DNA of 64,000 bases from Chloroflexota bacterium (GTDB lineage: Bacteria > Chloroflexota > UBA11872): NCBI GenBank assembly GCA_022825895.1, contig JAJDVX010000037.1:62001-126000 (forward strand). Direction: 5' to 3'. Below the pieces are notes generated by a model that was given only the letters and a program-made list of their open reading frames with translations, did not search any database and was not told the DNA's origin. Of the stretch, positions 51,092 to 61,224 are shown in pieces; the stretch's first letter is position 1, and each line of letters opens with the position of its first letter. The translations under genes were made by a program, and so were the position numbers.

Positions 51092-51198
51092 GGGGGTGGC
51101 TCCGGTTCGCAGGATGGCGCGTGAGTGTACGGGGAACTTGGGACGAGACCAGACAATCGGCTTCGGAGAGATCCGTGCCTCCACAGATCAGGGGCTTG

Positions 51199-51204
51199 TA
51201 TAAT
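51199..51204 (+). promoter_or_regulatory. Possible -10 element (TATAAT)
   Basis: A perfect TATAAT lies 40 bp before the leader hairpin of the NYN gene. No good -35 sequence is visible 16-18 bp upstream, so this is tentative. Confidence 0.35.
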
Positions 51205-51243
51205 GAAGCCATTGATCCCCCCAGTTGTTTCGATGGCTGGGAT

Positions 51244-51265
51244 GGGGCCACCTCCGGGTGGCCCC
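51244..51265 (+). promoter_or_regulatory. Terminator-like hairpin in the NYN gene leader
   Basis: GGGGCCACC, loop TCCG, GGTGGCCCC, then TGAAATTTTT. It is placed between the -10 candidate and the start codon at 51282, so it could act as an attenuator or as a target for self-cleavage by the encoded nuclease. Confidence 0.6.
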
Positions 51266-51281
51266 TGAAATTTTTAACGAC

Positions 51282-51923
51282 ATGGCTCTGCGCACCAACG
51301 TCTATGTGGACGGATTCAATCTGTATTACGGTGCGCTTCGAAGAACACCGTACCGCTGGCTTGATTTACGAGAACTCTGCTTGCGCCTTCTCGGGCCTGG
51401 TCACACGCTGCACCGCATCCGATACTTCACGGCCGACGTAAAGCCTTCGCCGAGCGATCAGCACAAGGACATTCGCCAACAGACGTACCAGCGTGCATTG
51501 CGCACTCTCCCCGAGATCGAGATTCACAAGGGGAGGTTCGTTCGCAATCGCCACTGGATGCCGCTTACTAATCCGGTAGTAGGGATTCTCCAGCGGATAC
51601 GTGTGGAGCGTGTCGAGGAGAAAGGCTCCGACGTCAATCTTGCGACCTACCTCGTACTCGATGCCGCGCAGCGCGACTTTCAGGCCGCCTTCGTGCTATC
51701 CAATGACACCGATCTGGTCGAGCCTATTCGCCTCGTGCGTCAGACTTTTAGCCTCCCAGTGCACGTGGTGAGCCCCCACCGTGCCCGCAGCCGGCGGATG
51801 CAAGCGGCTGCAACCTCCTACACGCTGCTCGACCACACGCTGCTACCGAACTGTCAATTTCCTGTGGGACTTGCTGACAGTGTGGGTCCGTTCAACAAGC
51901 CGCCGGAGTGGGACTGGACTTAG
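51282..51923 (+). CDS. NYN/PIN-like domain protein (putative RNase)
   Basis: 213 residues from the ATG at 51282. It begins [20 protein letters not shown], the N-terminal acidic motif of NYN domains. A later Asp in [15 protein letters not shown] and a third cluster in [11 protein letters not shown] complete the PIN-type metal site. Related LabA/NYN proteins are metal-dependent RNases or regulators. A hairpin directly upstream raises the possibility of autoregulation. A single gene, opposite to the flanking ones. Confidence 0.85.
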   Translation: MALRTNVYVDGFNLYYGALRRTPYRWLDLRELCLRLLGPGHTLHRIRYFTADVKPSPSDQHKDIRQQTYQRALRTLPEIEIHKGRFVRNRHWMPLTNPVVGILQRIRVERVEEKGSDVNLATYLVLDAAQRDFQAAFVLSNDTDLVEPIRLVRQTFSLPVHVVSPHRARSRRMQAAATSYTLLDHTLLPNCQFPVGLADSVGPFNKPPEWDWT

Positions 51924-51938
51924 GGCGCGGCGCCTTCC

Positions 51939-53234
51939 TCAGGCCGATTCTTCGGCCTGTTGCTGCTGGGCTTCGGCGTGGCCGGGTTGGGTGACGAGGA
52001 TGGGGGCGCTGTTGGAGTCGACGGTTTCGCGGGTGACGACCACCTTTTTGACGCCCTTCTTGGACGGCAGGGTGAACATGGTGTCCATGAGAAGGTCTTC
52101 CAGGGTGGTTCGCAGGCCGCGGGCGCCGGTGTTGGTTTCCTGCGAGCGGCGCGCGATGGCTTCCAATCCGTCGTCGGTGATCTCAAGCTCCACGCCGTCC
52201 ATTTCGAACAGTTTCTGGAACTGGCGCAGCAGGGCGTTCTTGGGTTCGCAGATGATCTGGACCAGCGCTTCGACATCCAATTCGTCCAGCGCGGCCACCA
52301 CCGGCAGGCGGCCGACGAACTCGGGAATGAGGCCGTACTTGAGCAGGTCGTCTGATGCGACTTCGTGCATCACGCTCTCGGCCTTTTCGCCGTGGGCGCG
52401 TTTGCCGAAGCCCACGCCGGCCGCGTGGCCGATGCGTCGGGAGATGATCCGGTCCAGTCCTTCGAACGCGCCGCCGCAGACGAACAGAATGTCGCGCGTA
52501 TCCATCTGGATGAAGTCCTGGTGGGGGTGCTTGCGTCCGCCCTGCGGCGGCACGTTGACCTGGGCGCCTTCGATGATCTTCAGCAGCGCTTGCTGCACGC
52601 CTTCGCCCGAGACGTCGCGCGTGATCGAGGGGTTGTCGGCCTTGCGGGAAACCTTGTCGATCTCGTCGATGAAGATGATGCCGGTCTGGGCGCGCGGGAC
52701 GTTGAAGTCGGCGGCCTGCAAAAGGCGCACCAGGATGTTCTCCACGTCCTCGCCCACATAGCCAGCTTCGGTGAGGGCGGTGGCGTCGGCGATGCAGAAC
52801 GGCACGTTGAGAATGCGCGCCAGCGTACGCGCGATCTCGCTCTTGCCCACGCCGGTGGGTCCCAGCAACAGGATGTTGCTCTTGTGCAGTTCAAAGTCGT
52901 CGTCGGATGCGCCGGCGGCGACGCGCTTGTAGTGGTTGTAGACGGCGACCGAGACGACTTTCTTGGCCCGGTCCTGCCCGATCACGTAGTCGCTCAGCAA
53001 CTCGAAGAGCCGCTCCGGCGTGGGAATGCGGCCCGCCATTGCCCGCGGGCTGGGCTCGCGTGTCTGTTCCTCGTCGATGATGTCGCGGCAGAGGTTGACG
53101 CACTCGTTGCAGATGTAAACCCCGGCCGAGCCTGAGATCAGGCGGCGGACCTGGTCTTGCGTTTTGCCGCAGAACGAGCAGCGGTAGCTCGCGCGGTTGG
53201 AGCGACTACGCGCCATATCGACTCCGAGGGACAA
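51939..53234 (-). CDS. clpX: ClpX, ATP-dependent Clp protease ATP-binding subunit
   Basis: 431 residues. The N-terminal zinc finger is [15 protein letters not shown] followed by CNECVNLC. The AAA+ core has [11 protein letters not shown] (Walker A) and IIFIDEIDK (Walker B), followed by sensor and arginine-finger segments ([19 protein letters not shown]). ClpX unfolds tagged proteins and feeds them to ClpP. It follows tig and clpP in the classic tig-clpP-clpX order on the minus strand. Confidence 0.97.
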   Translation of the reverse strand: MSLGVDMARSRSNRASYRCSFCGKTQDQVRRLISGSAGVYICNECVNLCRDIIDEEQTREPSPRAMAGRIPTPERLFELLSDYVIGQDRAKKVVSVAVYNHYKRVAAGASDDDFELHKSNILLLGPTGVGKSEIARTLARILNVPFCIADATALTEAGYVGEDVENILVRLLQAADFNVPRAQTGIIFIDEIDKVSRKADNPSITRDVSGEGVQQALLKIIEGAQVNVPPQGGRKHPHQDFIQMDTRDILFVCGGAFEGLDRIISRRIGHAAGVGFGKRAHGEKAESVMHEVASDDLLKYGLIPEFVGRLPVVAALDELDVEALVQIICEPKNALLRQFQKLFEMDGVELEITDDGLEAIARRSQETNTGARGLRTTLEDLLMDTMFTLPSKKGVKKVVVTRETVDSNSAPILVTQPGHAEAQQQQAEESA

Positions 53235-53270
53235 AGGTCCCGGCAGGGTACCGAGGTCGGGCCATGTCGC

Positions 53271-53897
53271 CTAGTCCGAGCCGTTGCTGTCCTGGCCCAC
53301 ACTCGCCGAGCGCGGAGTCACGATCTGATCGATCAGTCCGTACTCCTTGGCCTCTTCGGCCGTCAGGTAGAAGTCCCGGTCCGAGTCGGCGTGGATGCGT
53401 TCTTTCGGCTGACCGGTGGCGTCCACGAAGATCTGTTCGATGCGGTCGCGGACCTTGCCGATCTCGCGGGCTCGAATCTGCAGATCGGCGGCCTGCACGA
53501 AACCTTCGAATCCCTGCGACGGCTGGTGCAGCAGCACGGTGCTGTGCGGCAGCGCCGACCGTTTGCCGCTGGTGCCGCCGGCCAGGATTACGCTCCCCAT
53601 GCTGGCGGCCAGACCCACGCAGGTGGTAGCCACGTCGTTTGGCACGTACTGCATCGTGTCGAAGATGGCCAGGCCGGCGCTCACGCTGCCGCCCGGTGAA
53701 TTGATGTACATGTTGATGTCGGCTTCGGCGTCCTCGCTGGTCAGCAGCAGTAGCTGCGCGATGACGGTATTGGCCACGGCGTCATCGATGGGCGTGCCCA
53801 GGAAGATGATCCGGTCGCGCAACAGGCGCGAGTAGATATCCATTCCGCGCTCGCCGCGGTCGGTCTGCTCGATGACGTACGGGACAAGAATGCCCAT
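53271..53897 (-). CDS. clpP: ClpP, ATP-dependent Clp protease proteolytic subunit
   Basis: 208 residues. The catalytic Ser lies in [14 protein letters not shown] and the catalytic His in [13 protein letters not shown]; the Asp is in the C-terminal part. It begins [20 protein letters not shown], a usual bacterial ClpP start. It forms the tetradecameric barrel docked by ClpX. 36 bp separate it from clpX. Confidence 0.97.
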   Translation of the reverse strand: MGILVPYVIEQTDRGERGMDIYSRLLRDRIIFLGTPIDDAVANTVIAQLLLLTSEDAEADINMYINSPGGSVSAGLAIFDTMQYVPNDVATTCVGLAASMGSVILAGGTSGKRSALPHSTVLLHQPSQGFEGFVQAADLQIRAREIGKVRDRIEQIFVDATGQPKERIHADSDRDFYLTAEEAKEYGLIDQIVTPRSASVGQDSNGSD

Positions 53898-53924
53898 GCA
53901 AAAGTCCTTTCCCTACCGTCGGCG

Positions 53925-55307
53925 CTAGGCCTGCTCGGCGTCGGGGTCATCCTCCGCCTCGGCGGCAGCTGCCAGCTCGGGCGGGGGGTCGTCGTGGTGG
54001 TGGTGATCGTGCAGCGGCACCGCGCCGTCGGTCACCGCGGCCACGAGCGCCTGCAGCGCCTTGCGAGAACGAACGGTCGTCGCCACGCGGAGGCGCGCTT
54101 CGTCGCGCATCAGGTTGGTACGGATCAGGTTCCGGCGTTCCTGCGGGTAGTACTCGGCCACGCGGTCAACCTCGGCCTGCATTTCGTCAACCTCGGCCGT
54201 GATGTCGTGCGCATCCGCGTAGGCGTCCAGGGCCAGGCCCCGGTGAATGCGGTTGATGGCCTCGCGACGCGCTTCCTCAGCCCAGTCGTCCCGCGTTTGT
54301 TCGCGCATGGCGAGATAGGTATCCACGGGAACACCCTGGCGCACCAGCGCGTCCGTGCGCTCGCTCAGCACCTGGGCGCTTTCACGTTCAATCAGCACGT
54401 CGGCGATTTCAAAGGTGGCGCGCTCCACCAGGATCTGCACGGCCTGCTCTTCCAGTTCATGCTGGGCCTCGTGCGTCTTGCGTTCACGGAGCGAGCTCGA
54501 AATGCGTTCGCGCATCGCCTCCAGGTTCTCGAAGGGACCCACGCTGCGCGCAAACTCGTCGTCCAGGTCCGGCAACTGCCGCTCGCTGACGCCGTCCACC
54601 TGAATCTCGAACGACACGTCCTTGCCGCGCAACGCCTCGTTCGGATCGTTCGGCGGGATTTGGGCGTCGTACGACACCTGGTCACCGGCAACCGTGCCGG
54701 TCACGGCGCCATCGAACCCCAGGGGAAAGCCGTTATTGCCCACCAGCACGTTGTAGGGCTGCGGTTCTTCGGGCTCGATCCCGTCGCCCACGATCTGAAT
54801 GCGCGTCTGCACCATGTCCTCGGCAACGGCGGGCCGCTCCACCGGTTCCCAGGCGGCCTGCGTGGTGCGCAACTGCTCGATTTCGGCCTCGATCTCGTCC
54901 TCGGACACCTCGTCAACCGACAGGTCGAGCGACACGTCGTCCAGGTCTCCCAACTCGACGGTCGGGGCGATGGCGACCTCGGCCGAGAATAGGAAGGGCG
55001 CGTCCAGCGACGGGAGTTCCGGCACGTCCAGTTCCGGTTGGTCGATCGGGTTCACCCCGGTCTCGTCCAGGGCCGAGGTGTAGGCCCGCGGCACGACGGC
55101 CTCCAGCAGGTCCTGCATCACCGTGCCCACGCCGGCGGCGTTCTCGACCAAGCGGCGCGGCGCCTTGCCGGGGCGGAAGCCGGGAATCTTGATTCGGCGT
55201 CCTACCCGTTGAATCGCCCGTCCGTATTCCCTTTGCAAGTCCTCGGGCGGCACTTCGACCGCGAGCCGAACGCGGCTGCCTTCTAGCTTCTCAGCGGTCG
55301 CGGGCAT
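53925..55307 (-). CDS. tig: Trigger factor, ribosome-associated chaperone and peptidyl-prolyl isomerase
   Basis: 460 residues from the ATG at 55307. The N-terminal ribosome-binding region contains [17 protein letters not shown] (GFRxGKxP signature). The PPIase-like FKBP domain is central (about 150-235), and a helical C-terminal arm region follows. The tail is His/Asp/Glu-rich with a HDHHHHDD cluster, possibly metal-binding. It binds nascent chains at the exit tunnel. It heads the tig-clpP-clpX cluster. Confidence 0.95.
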   Translation of the reverse strand: MPATAEKLEGSRVRLAVEVPPEDLQREYGRAIQRVGRRIKIPGFRPGKAPRRLVENAAGVGTVMQDLLEAVVPRAYTSALDETGVNPIDQPELDVPELPSLDAPFLFSAEVAIAPTVELGDLDDVSLDLSVDEVSEDEIEAEIEQLRTTQAAWEPVERPAVAEDMVQTRIQIVGDGIEPEEPQPYNVLVGNNGFPLGFDGAVTGTVAGDQVSYDAQIPPNDPNEALRGKDVSFEIQVDGVSERQLPDLDDEFARSVGPFENLEAMRERISSSLRERKTHEAQHELEEQAVQILVERATFEIADVLIERESAQVLSERTDALVRQGVPVDTYLAMREQTRDDWAEEARREAINRIHRGLALDAYADAHDITAEVDEMQAEVDRVAEYYPQERRNLIRTNLMRDEARLRVATTVRSRKALQALVAAVTDGAVPLHDHHHHDDPPPELAAAAEAEDDPDAEQA

Positions 55308-55350
55308 ACCAGTCCTCTGGGCGAAATCCACCGGCCAGTCGCGGGGCGGG

Positions 55351-55434
55351 TGGGGAAGGAGAGACTCGAACTCTCACGGAGAAATCTCCACGTGATCCTA
55401 AGTCACGCTCGTCTACCAGTTCCGACACTTCCCC
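55351..55434 (-). tRNA. tRNA-Leu (anticodon UAG)
   Basis: Read on the minus strand: acceptor arms GGGGAAG and CTTCCCC, D arm GAACTGGTAGACG, anticodon stem CGTGA/TCACG with loop CTTAGGA giving TAG, a class II variable arm around GGAGATTTCTCC, and a T arm with GAGTTCGAGTCTC. CCA is not encoded (ACCC follows). Confidence 0.93.
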
Positions 55435-55636
55435 CTGAAACACGTGCATGTCCAGAACAGACAGACAACCGCCCACGGGAACGCGGGCGCGCCTGATTAT
55501 ATGGTGAGCGTCATGGATTTCCGGTCCTTTTGGCCCGCCTGCCGCTTTAGCAGCGTCCCGCAACGGGCTAGGATTGAATCAAGCCCTCGACCCGCCGGAT
55601 CGCCGGCGGCGCCGACGCTAGCAAAGGACCTGCGGC

Positions 55637-56242
<606 letters not shown>

Positions 56243-56257
56243 ACCGACTCCTGCGCT

Positions 56258-56300
56258 GCGAAGCGCCGACGGCCCGATACGCAGGTCGTCGGCGCTTCGC
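56258..56300 (+). terminator. Hairpin terminator after the superoxide dismutase gene
   Basis: Arms GCGAAGCGCCGAC (56258-56270) and its exact complement (56288-56300), 13 bp, begin 16 bp past the stop codon. The spacer is 17 nt. Confidence 0.65.
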
Positions 56301-56336
56301 GCGAATGGTTTAGGTCAAACCGGCTAGGATTGACGC

Positions 56337-57176
56337 ATGTTTGCTTTGTACCGGCGCGCCCCCTGGCAGGCGCAGCTGCTGACGATCTTCGTGATCGTCG
56401 CGATCCTGATCGTCATCGGCTTCCTGGCCCTGCGGCAGTTCCAGGCCGGCGACCCGAACGTCTCCGTGGAACCAAGCTCGGTCGACGTGGGCGGCGCCGC
56501 GACGCTGATCCCGCCAGGCGAGCGACCCTTCGGTCTGCACGTCGTTGGCGAGGGCGAAGTGGTGGTGCCCCCCGACCGCGCCATCGTCACGCTGGGCGTC
56601 GAGGCTTCGGCCGAGACTGCCGCGCAAGCGGCCGACGAAGCGAACTCCACCGCCGAAAAACTCATCGAGGCCATCCGCGACGTCAGCTCGGACGAGAACG
56701 AAATCCTAATCCAGACGACCGGCCTCAGCCTCTCGCCCGTCTTCCCGCCCGCGGCGCCCGAACAGCGCACCGTATCGGCCGACCCGGTCGGCTATCGGTC
56801 AGCGAACACCGTCACCGTCACGATCGACAAGATCGACCTGACATCGAGGGTTCTCGACGCGGCGCTGAGCGCCGGCGCGAATAGCGTGCGGTCGATCAGC
56901 TTTACGCTGCAGGACGACGGGCCGGCCAAGGCCGAAGCCCTGCGGCTGGCCACGCTGGACGCCGCCGACAAGGCGCGCGCGGTGGCCGACGCCCTGCGCG
57001 GCAGCGTGCGCGGCTTGATCTCGCTGCAGGAAGACAGCATCTACGTGCCGGTGGCGCGCAGCGAGTTCGCCCTGGCCCGGCCAATGGCCGCCGCGCCCGC
57101 CGCGGCCGCGGTCCCGGTGGAAGCCGGCGAACTGCGTATCCGGGCCACTGTGCGCGCCAACTTCGCCTACGAATAG
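56337..57176 (+). CDS. SIMPL (DUF541) domain membrane-anchored protein
   Basis: 279 residues. The N-terminal transmembrane helix (about 15-36) precedes the SIMPL domain (about 63-279), with VVGEGEVVVPPDRAIVTLGV and NTVTVTIDKIDLTSRVLDAA characteristic of the family. Family members form periplasmic or outer-face oligomers of unclear function, linked to oxidative stress in some species; adjacency to the superoxide dismutase gene is consistent with that. Confidence 0.85.
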   Translation: MFALYRRAPWQAQLLTIFVIVAILIVIGFLALRQFQAGDPNVSVEPSSVDVGGAATLIPPGERPFGLHVVGEGEVVVPPDRAIVTLGVEASAETAAQAADEANSTAEKLIEAIRDVSSDENEILIQTTGLSLSPVFPPAAPEQRTVSADPVGYRSANTVTVTIDKIDLTSRVLDAALSAGANSVRSISFTLQDDGPAKAEALRLATLDAADKARAVADALRGSVRGLISLQEDSIYVPVARSEFALARPMAAAPAAAAVPVEAGELRIRATVRANFAYE

Positions 57177-57211
57177 GCGACGACCGGCAAGCGTTTGGCC
57201 GAACGCGTCCT

Positions 57212-58243
57212 CTAGCCCAGGTCGGCGGGACGCACGGGTGAGCCGGAGCGCGCGGACTCCTCGATGGCCAGCGTGGCGCGCAGGGAGAGCACGGCGTCGG
57301 CATAGGTCGAGCGAATGTTCGAAGCGTCGCCTGATTGCACCGCCCGCACGAAGGCCTCGTCCAACAGGTACTTGGCGTCGGCGCTGTTCGTGAATTCGCG
57401 GACCTCGCCCGGCCGCGCGATCCGTCCGCCCTCGTGCCACACCCACATCGACAGGTCGCGCGCCACGATGGTGACGCCGTGGTCCCACGGTTCGACCGGC
57501 ACATCGTTCAGCCCGCAGGTGTTCAGCAGCGTGCCGACGGCCCCGTTGGCGAACTGAAACGTGGCGGCCGAGACGTCAGCGATGTCCAGATTGGGCGCGT
57601 CGGTCATCAGTCGCGTCGCGGCGGCGGTGTGGATGCTCTCGATTTCGCCCACCAGATAGCGCTGCAGGTCCACCACGTGGGTCGCCTGCTCAACCACCTG
57701 CCCGCCCGACTGCGCCTGCACGCGCCACCAGGCGGTTCGGGGCATGCCGCCCAGGTAGGTGCCGATGGCCATGCCCACCGTTCGGTCCGCCAGCAGCTCA
57801 CGCGCAGTGTCGGCCGCCTGGCTGTAGCGCGTCTGGTAGCCGACGGCGGTGATCAGGCCGCGCGCGGCGATGGCGCGCTCAATCCCGCGCACGGTGGGCA
57901 TGTCCAGTCCAACCGGCTTCTGCACCATCATCGGCACGCCCGCCTCAATGCACTGGTACTCGACCTCGCCATGCGCGAACGGCGGAACCGAAATGAACAC
58001 CGCATCAGGCGCAACGGCCGCCAGCATCCGGCCGGCGTCATCAAAGGACTCAATGGCGGGCGGCTCGACCGGCGGTGACATCCTGGCGGCGGCCAGGCGC
58101 AGCGTGTCCGGAATCCGCGCGAGATCAATGTCCGCCAACGCCACCACGTCGGCTTCCGGCATGCGCCACAGGTTGGCCAGGTGCATGGAGGCGATACCGC
58201 CCACACCGATCATGGCAACGCGAACGGAGGATGGCTCAGACAT
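57212..58243 (-). CDS. Gfo/Idh/MocA family oxidoreductase (5)
   Basis: 343 residues. Rossmann motif RVAMIGVGGIASMHLANL, motif QKPVGLD (about residue 110, Lys conserved, Glu replaced by Gln), and GQVVEQATHVVDLQRYL in the second domain. Gln in place of Glu at the EKP motif is unusual. Transcribed alone, opposite to the Trk system genes. Confidence 0.87.
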   Translation of the reverse strand: MSEPSSVRVAMIGVGGIASMHLANLWRMPEADVVALADIDLARIPDTLRLAAARMSPPVEPPAIESFDDAGRMLAAVAPDAVFISVPPFAHGEVEYQCIEAGVPMMVQKPVGLDMPTVRGIERAIAARGLITAVGYQTRYSQAADTARELLADRTVGMAIGTYLGGMPRTAWWRVQAQSGGQVVEQATHVVDLQRYLVGEIESIHTAAATRLMTDAPNLDIADVSAATFQFANGAVGTLLNTCGLNDVPVEPWDHGVTIVARDLSMWVWHEGGRIARPGEVREFTNSADAKYLLDEAFVRAVQSGDASNIRSTYADAVLSLRATLAIEESARSGSPVRPADLG

Positions 58244-58492
58244 ACGGCTTCGGATCCGGCGGCGGGCCGCCGAAGCCTAGGGGCCGCTCCGCCCCGGCGT
58301 CAACGCGGGTCTACACTGCCCGGCTGTGATGTGGCGCAGGTTGACGCAACTGGATCGCGCCTGGGCTCGCTCAGAGGTTGAGCGAGGACGGGCTGAAGGC
58401 GTCTGATGCCGCCGGGACCGCGCCGGCACCATGGCGCCCCTCCGCCGCTGGGCGCCGGCGACCGCGTGGTTCGCGTGCCGCGGCGGGTGGCC

Positions 58493-59854
58493 ATGAGCCT
58501 GGAGGTGGACACCACCCTGGCGCGCCGCGGTCCCTTTCGGCCGGGCCTGATCCTCATCGTCGCGTTCGCCGGCCTGATTCTGGTGGGTACCGGGCTGTTG
58601 GCCTTGCCGTTGTCCCTGGCCGAAGGTCAGAAACCGGATTTCCTGGTTGCCCTGTTCACCGCAACGTCCGCTGTGTGCGTCACCGGGTTGACGGTCGTCT
58701 CGACCCACGACCATTGGTCGCTGTTTGGCCAAATCGTAATCCTGGGCTTGATTCAGGTCGGCGCCCTGGGCTTCATCGTGGGCGCCATCGTGATCTTCTC
58801 GCTGGCGGGCCGGCGCACGTCCACCCGCGAACGCCTGATGTTCGGCCAGCACATCGGTCGCGGTGAACCCGGCGGCCTGAAAGGGCTCTTCTGGCGCATC
58901 GCCATCTTCACGCTGTTCCTGCAAGGCGTGGGCGCGGTGCTGCTCTTTCTGCGCGTGCAGGACGACGCGTCGGTGGACAATCCGCACTGGTGGTCGATAT
59001 TTCACGCCGTCTCCGCCTTCACCAACGCGGGGTTCGACATCGAGCCCGGCTCCGACAGCTTCGCGCGGCTGGTCGACGATCCGACCACGGTGGGCATCCT
59101 GGCGGCGCTGGCGATCATTGGCGCCATCGGGTTCATGGTGATCTTCGACGTGATACGCCGGCGGCTGTGGCGGCGCCTGGGGCTGGAATCACGAATCGTG
59201 CTGACGGCCATGCCGGCCCTCCTGATCGCGGGATTCCTGCTGCTACTGGTGCTTTCGCCGGATTTCGGCGGCGCGGTACCCGAGGACGACCTTGGCCTGC
59301 GGTCGAACGCCGCGCTCAATCACGCGGTCTGGCGCACGACCGGCTTCTCGACCATCGATATGGGCCGTCTCCACACCGACACGTTGATCGTCCTGATCGT
59401 CCTGATGTTCATCGGGGGCGCCTCGGCCGCGGTTACCGGCGGGATCACCGTCAACACCTTCAGCGTGCTCTTCATCGCGATGGTGTCGCACATACGAGGT
59501 CGCCGCTTTCCAGAGGCCTTCGGCCGGCGCATTGCCCAGCACTCGGTCATGCGCGCGCTGGCGGTCGTTGGGCTGTCCGGTGTCGCTGTGCTCCTGGCTA
59601 CCGTGCTGATGTCCATCGCCGAGCGCGGTTCCGAAACGGTGCTGTCAAACCTGTTGTTCGAGGCCGTCAGCGCATTTGCCGTCGTCGGCTATTCCACCGG
59701 CATCACGGCCGATCTGACCGTGGCCTCTAAACTCGTGCTGATCGGAACGATGTTCGTCGGCCGCCTGGGCGCCCTGACGCTTGCCCAGGCGCTCGTCACG
59801 CGCGAGCATCAGCCGCTGGTCCACTATCCGGAGGAGGCCATCAAGGTCGGTTAG
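58493..59854 (+). CDS. TrkH/KtrB-family potassium transporter subunit
   Basis: 453 residues from the ATG at 58493. About ten hydrophobic helices with the four P-loop repeats of the family. The first selectivity filter segment is TSAVCVTGLTVV, and later ones contain TNAGFDI and RTTGFST. Together with the regulatory NAD-binding protein downstream it forms a K+ uptake system. It ends 9 bp before the ktrA-type gene. Confidence 0.9.
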   Translation: MSLEVDTTLARRGPFRPGLILIVAFAGLILVGTGLLALPLSLAEGQKPDFLVALFTATSAVCVTGLTVVSTHDHWSLFGQIVILGLIQVGALGFIVGAIVIFSLAGRRTSTRERLMFGQHIGRGEPGGLKGLFWRIAIFTLFLQGVGAVLLFLRVQDDASVDNPHWWSIFHAVSAFTNAGFDIEPGSDSFARLVDDPTTVGILAALAIIGAIGFMVIFDVIRRRLWRRLGLESRIVLTAMPALLIAGFLLLLVLSPDFGGAVPEDDLGLRSNAALNHAVWRTTGFSTIDMGRLHTDTLIVLIVLMFIGGASAAVTGGITVNTFSVLFIAMVSHIRGRRFPEAFGRRIAQHSVMRALAVVGLSGVAVLLATVLMSIAERGSETVLSNLLFEAVSAFAVVGYSTGITADLTVASKLVLIGTMFVGRLGALTLAQALVTREHQPLVHYPEEAIKVG

Positions 59855-59863
59855 GCGCCGGCC

Positions 59864-60514
59864 GTGCCCATGCAGATCCTGGTGACCGGTCTCGGTCGGT
59901 TCGGAAGCAGCCTGGCCCGCACGCTGGCGGAGTCCGGGCACGAAGTCGTTGTGCTCGACACATCCGAGCAGGCCGTCCAGATGGCCACGGACGTGGTGGA
60001 TCAGGCCGTGGTGGGCGACGCCACCAACGAGGCGGTCCTGCGCGAGGTGGGCGCGACCGACGTGGATCTGGCCGTGGTGGCGATGGCCGAGGTGGAGGCC
60101 AGCGTGCTGATCACGACGCACCTGAAGAACCTGGGCGTGCCGCGCGTTTTCGCCAAGGCCTCCAGCGAGGTGCACCGGCTGATCCTGGAACGGGTGGGCG
60201 CGGACCGCGTGGTCTTTCCGGAACGGGACATGGCCGTGCGCCTGGCCCAGAGCGTCTCAACGCCCGGCATGCTGGACTACCTGGAACTGCTGCCGCACCT
60301 GGGCATCACCGAGATTGACGGCACCCCATTCGCTGGCCAGTCGCTGGCCAACCTGAACCTGGCCGCCCGGTTTGGTGTGAACGTGCTGGTGATCAAGCGC
60401 GGCAACGAGTTGATCGTTACCCCCGGCCTCTCCGAGCAGGTGATGAAGGACGACATGCTGATCGTGGTCGGCCGCGACAGCCGCATCGCCGAACTGCAGA
60501 CCGCCGCGGGCTAA
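59864..60514 (+). CDS. KtrA/TrkA-type RCK regulator of potassium uptake
   Basis: 216 residues from a GTG at 59864 (an in-frame ATG lies at 59870). The N-terminal Rossmann domain has ILVTGLGRFGSSLARTLAES and the C-terminal TrkA-C domain starts near residue 140. It binds nucleotides (NAD/ATP, and c-di-AMP in some relatives) to gate the TrkH-type partner. The c-di-AMP link may be worth noting because two DarA-like genes are in the same genome. Confidence 0.92.
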   Translation: MPMQILVTGLGRFGSSLARTLAESGHEVVVLDTSEQAVQMATDVVDQAVVGDATNEAVLREVGATDVDLAVVAMAEVEASVLITTHLKNLGVPRVFAKASSEVHRLILERVGADRVVFPERDMAVRLAQSVSTPGMLDYLELLPHLGITEIDGTPFAGQSLANLNLAARFGVNVLVIKRGNELIVTPGLSEQVMKDDMLIVVGRDSRIAELQTAAG

Positions 60515-60724
60515 CGATCCGTTTCCCGGACGCTCGTCCGGAGTGTGGACGAGCGGTGGACAACCTGTGCGCCCGTCCGTGGCGTCGATCACTGCGCGGA
60601 ACACCGTTCGCCCGCTCCCACTTCAAGGGACGGAGGGAGTGACGAGCCCTTGAACGTCCCCACGCCTCGTCAGGCGGGACTGTGGACAGCCGACGTTGCC
60701 TGAGTGTTGATAAGCCGGGTTGAC
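60515..60724. other. Intergenic stretch upstream of the nrdJ control region
   Basis: No gene seen. It contains a small hairpin (CCGGAC, loop, GTCCGG near 60530-60545) after the ktrA-type gene, which may terminate that transcript. Confidence 0.4.
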
Positions 60725-60771
60725 ACCCAGCATATGGGATGCCAAGATTCCACCCCACCTATATGTGGTAT
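60725..60771 (+). promoter_or_regulatory. Pair of NrdR-box-like sites 31 bp apart
   Basis: Boxes at 60725-60740 (ACCCAGCATATGGGAT) and 60756-60771 (CACCTATATGTGGTAT) each match 10 of 16 positions of the NrdR consensus acaCwAtATaTwGtgt. Their centres (60732.5 and 60763.5) are 31 bp apart, the usual NrdR arrangement upstream of ribonucleotide reductase genes. Confidence 0.65.
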
Positions 60772-60882
60772 GCGGCCTTCGCTGATCTATGGCTTGGGTC
60801 GCAGCTTAGAGGCAACGGACCGCCTCATTCACGATGCCGTGGCGCACGGGTGGGGACGTGCACTCAGATTAGGAGCGCGGCG

Positions 60883-61224
60883 GTGATCAGACTGCTCGGC
60901 GAACTGCATCGGACGCGCGACGGTCGGCAGTTCGCCATAGATTTCGCGCAGGTCATTCCGTCGACCGGTGCCTATGACCTGGTCCTCTTCGGCCTGCGGC
61001 ACGCGGAAACGGAGTTTTCGATGGGTGTGGCCTTCCCGCAGGACTCCGCAAGCACCTGGGGGGCGCACGAGGCGCTGGTTCGCGAAGGATTGGGACAAAT
61101 TCGCACCGAACTTGAGCGTGGTAATACTGAGGATGGATCGCTGGTGGAGATCCCTTCCGCCACGTGGGGAGGGTGGCGACCGAGCTACAGGTTCTCGGTC
61201 CCATCAAAGACGCGTTATGCATAG
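60883..61224 (+). CDS. Small uncharacterised protein upstream of and overlapping nrdJ
   Basis: 113 residues from the GTG at 60883, with AGGAG (60871-60875) 7 nt upstream. It reads LLGELHRTRDGRQFAIDFAQ, then GAYDLVLFGLRHAETEFSMG, a mixed alpha/beta pattern. It overlaps the nrdJ ATG by 8 bp (61217-61224), so the two are translationally coupled. No known domain; it could be a regulator or accessory subunit of the reductase. It is a plausible new partner of class II RNR. Confidence 0.65.
   Translation: MIRLLGELHRTRDGRQFAIDFAQVIPSTGAYDLVLFGLRHAETEFSMGVAFPQDSASTWGAHEALVREGLGQIRTELERGNTEDGSLVEIPSATWGGWRPSYRFSVPSKTRYA

Noticed and set aside
60530..60710. GTGGACAA/TGTGGAC motifs as possible DnaA boxes near oriC
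   Set aside because: They deviate from TTATCCACA at two or more positions and do not cluster in a typical origin pattern.
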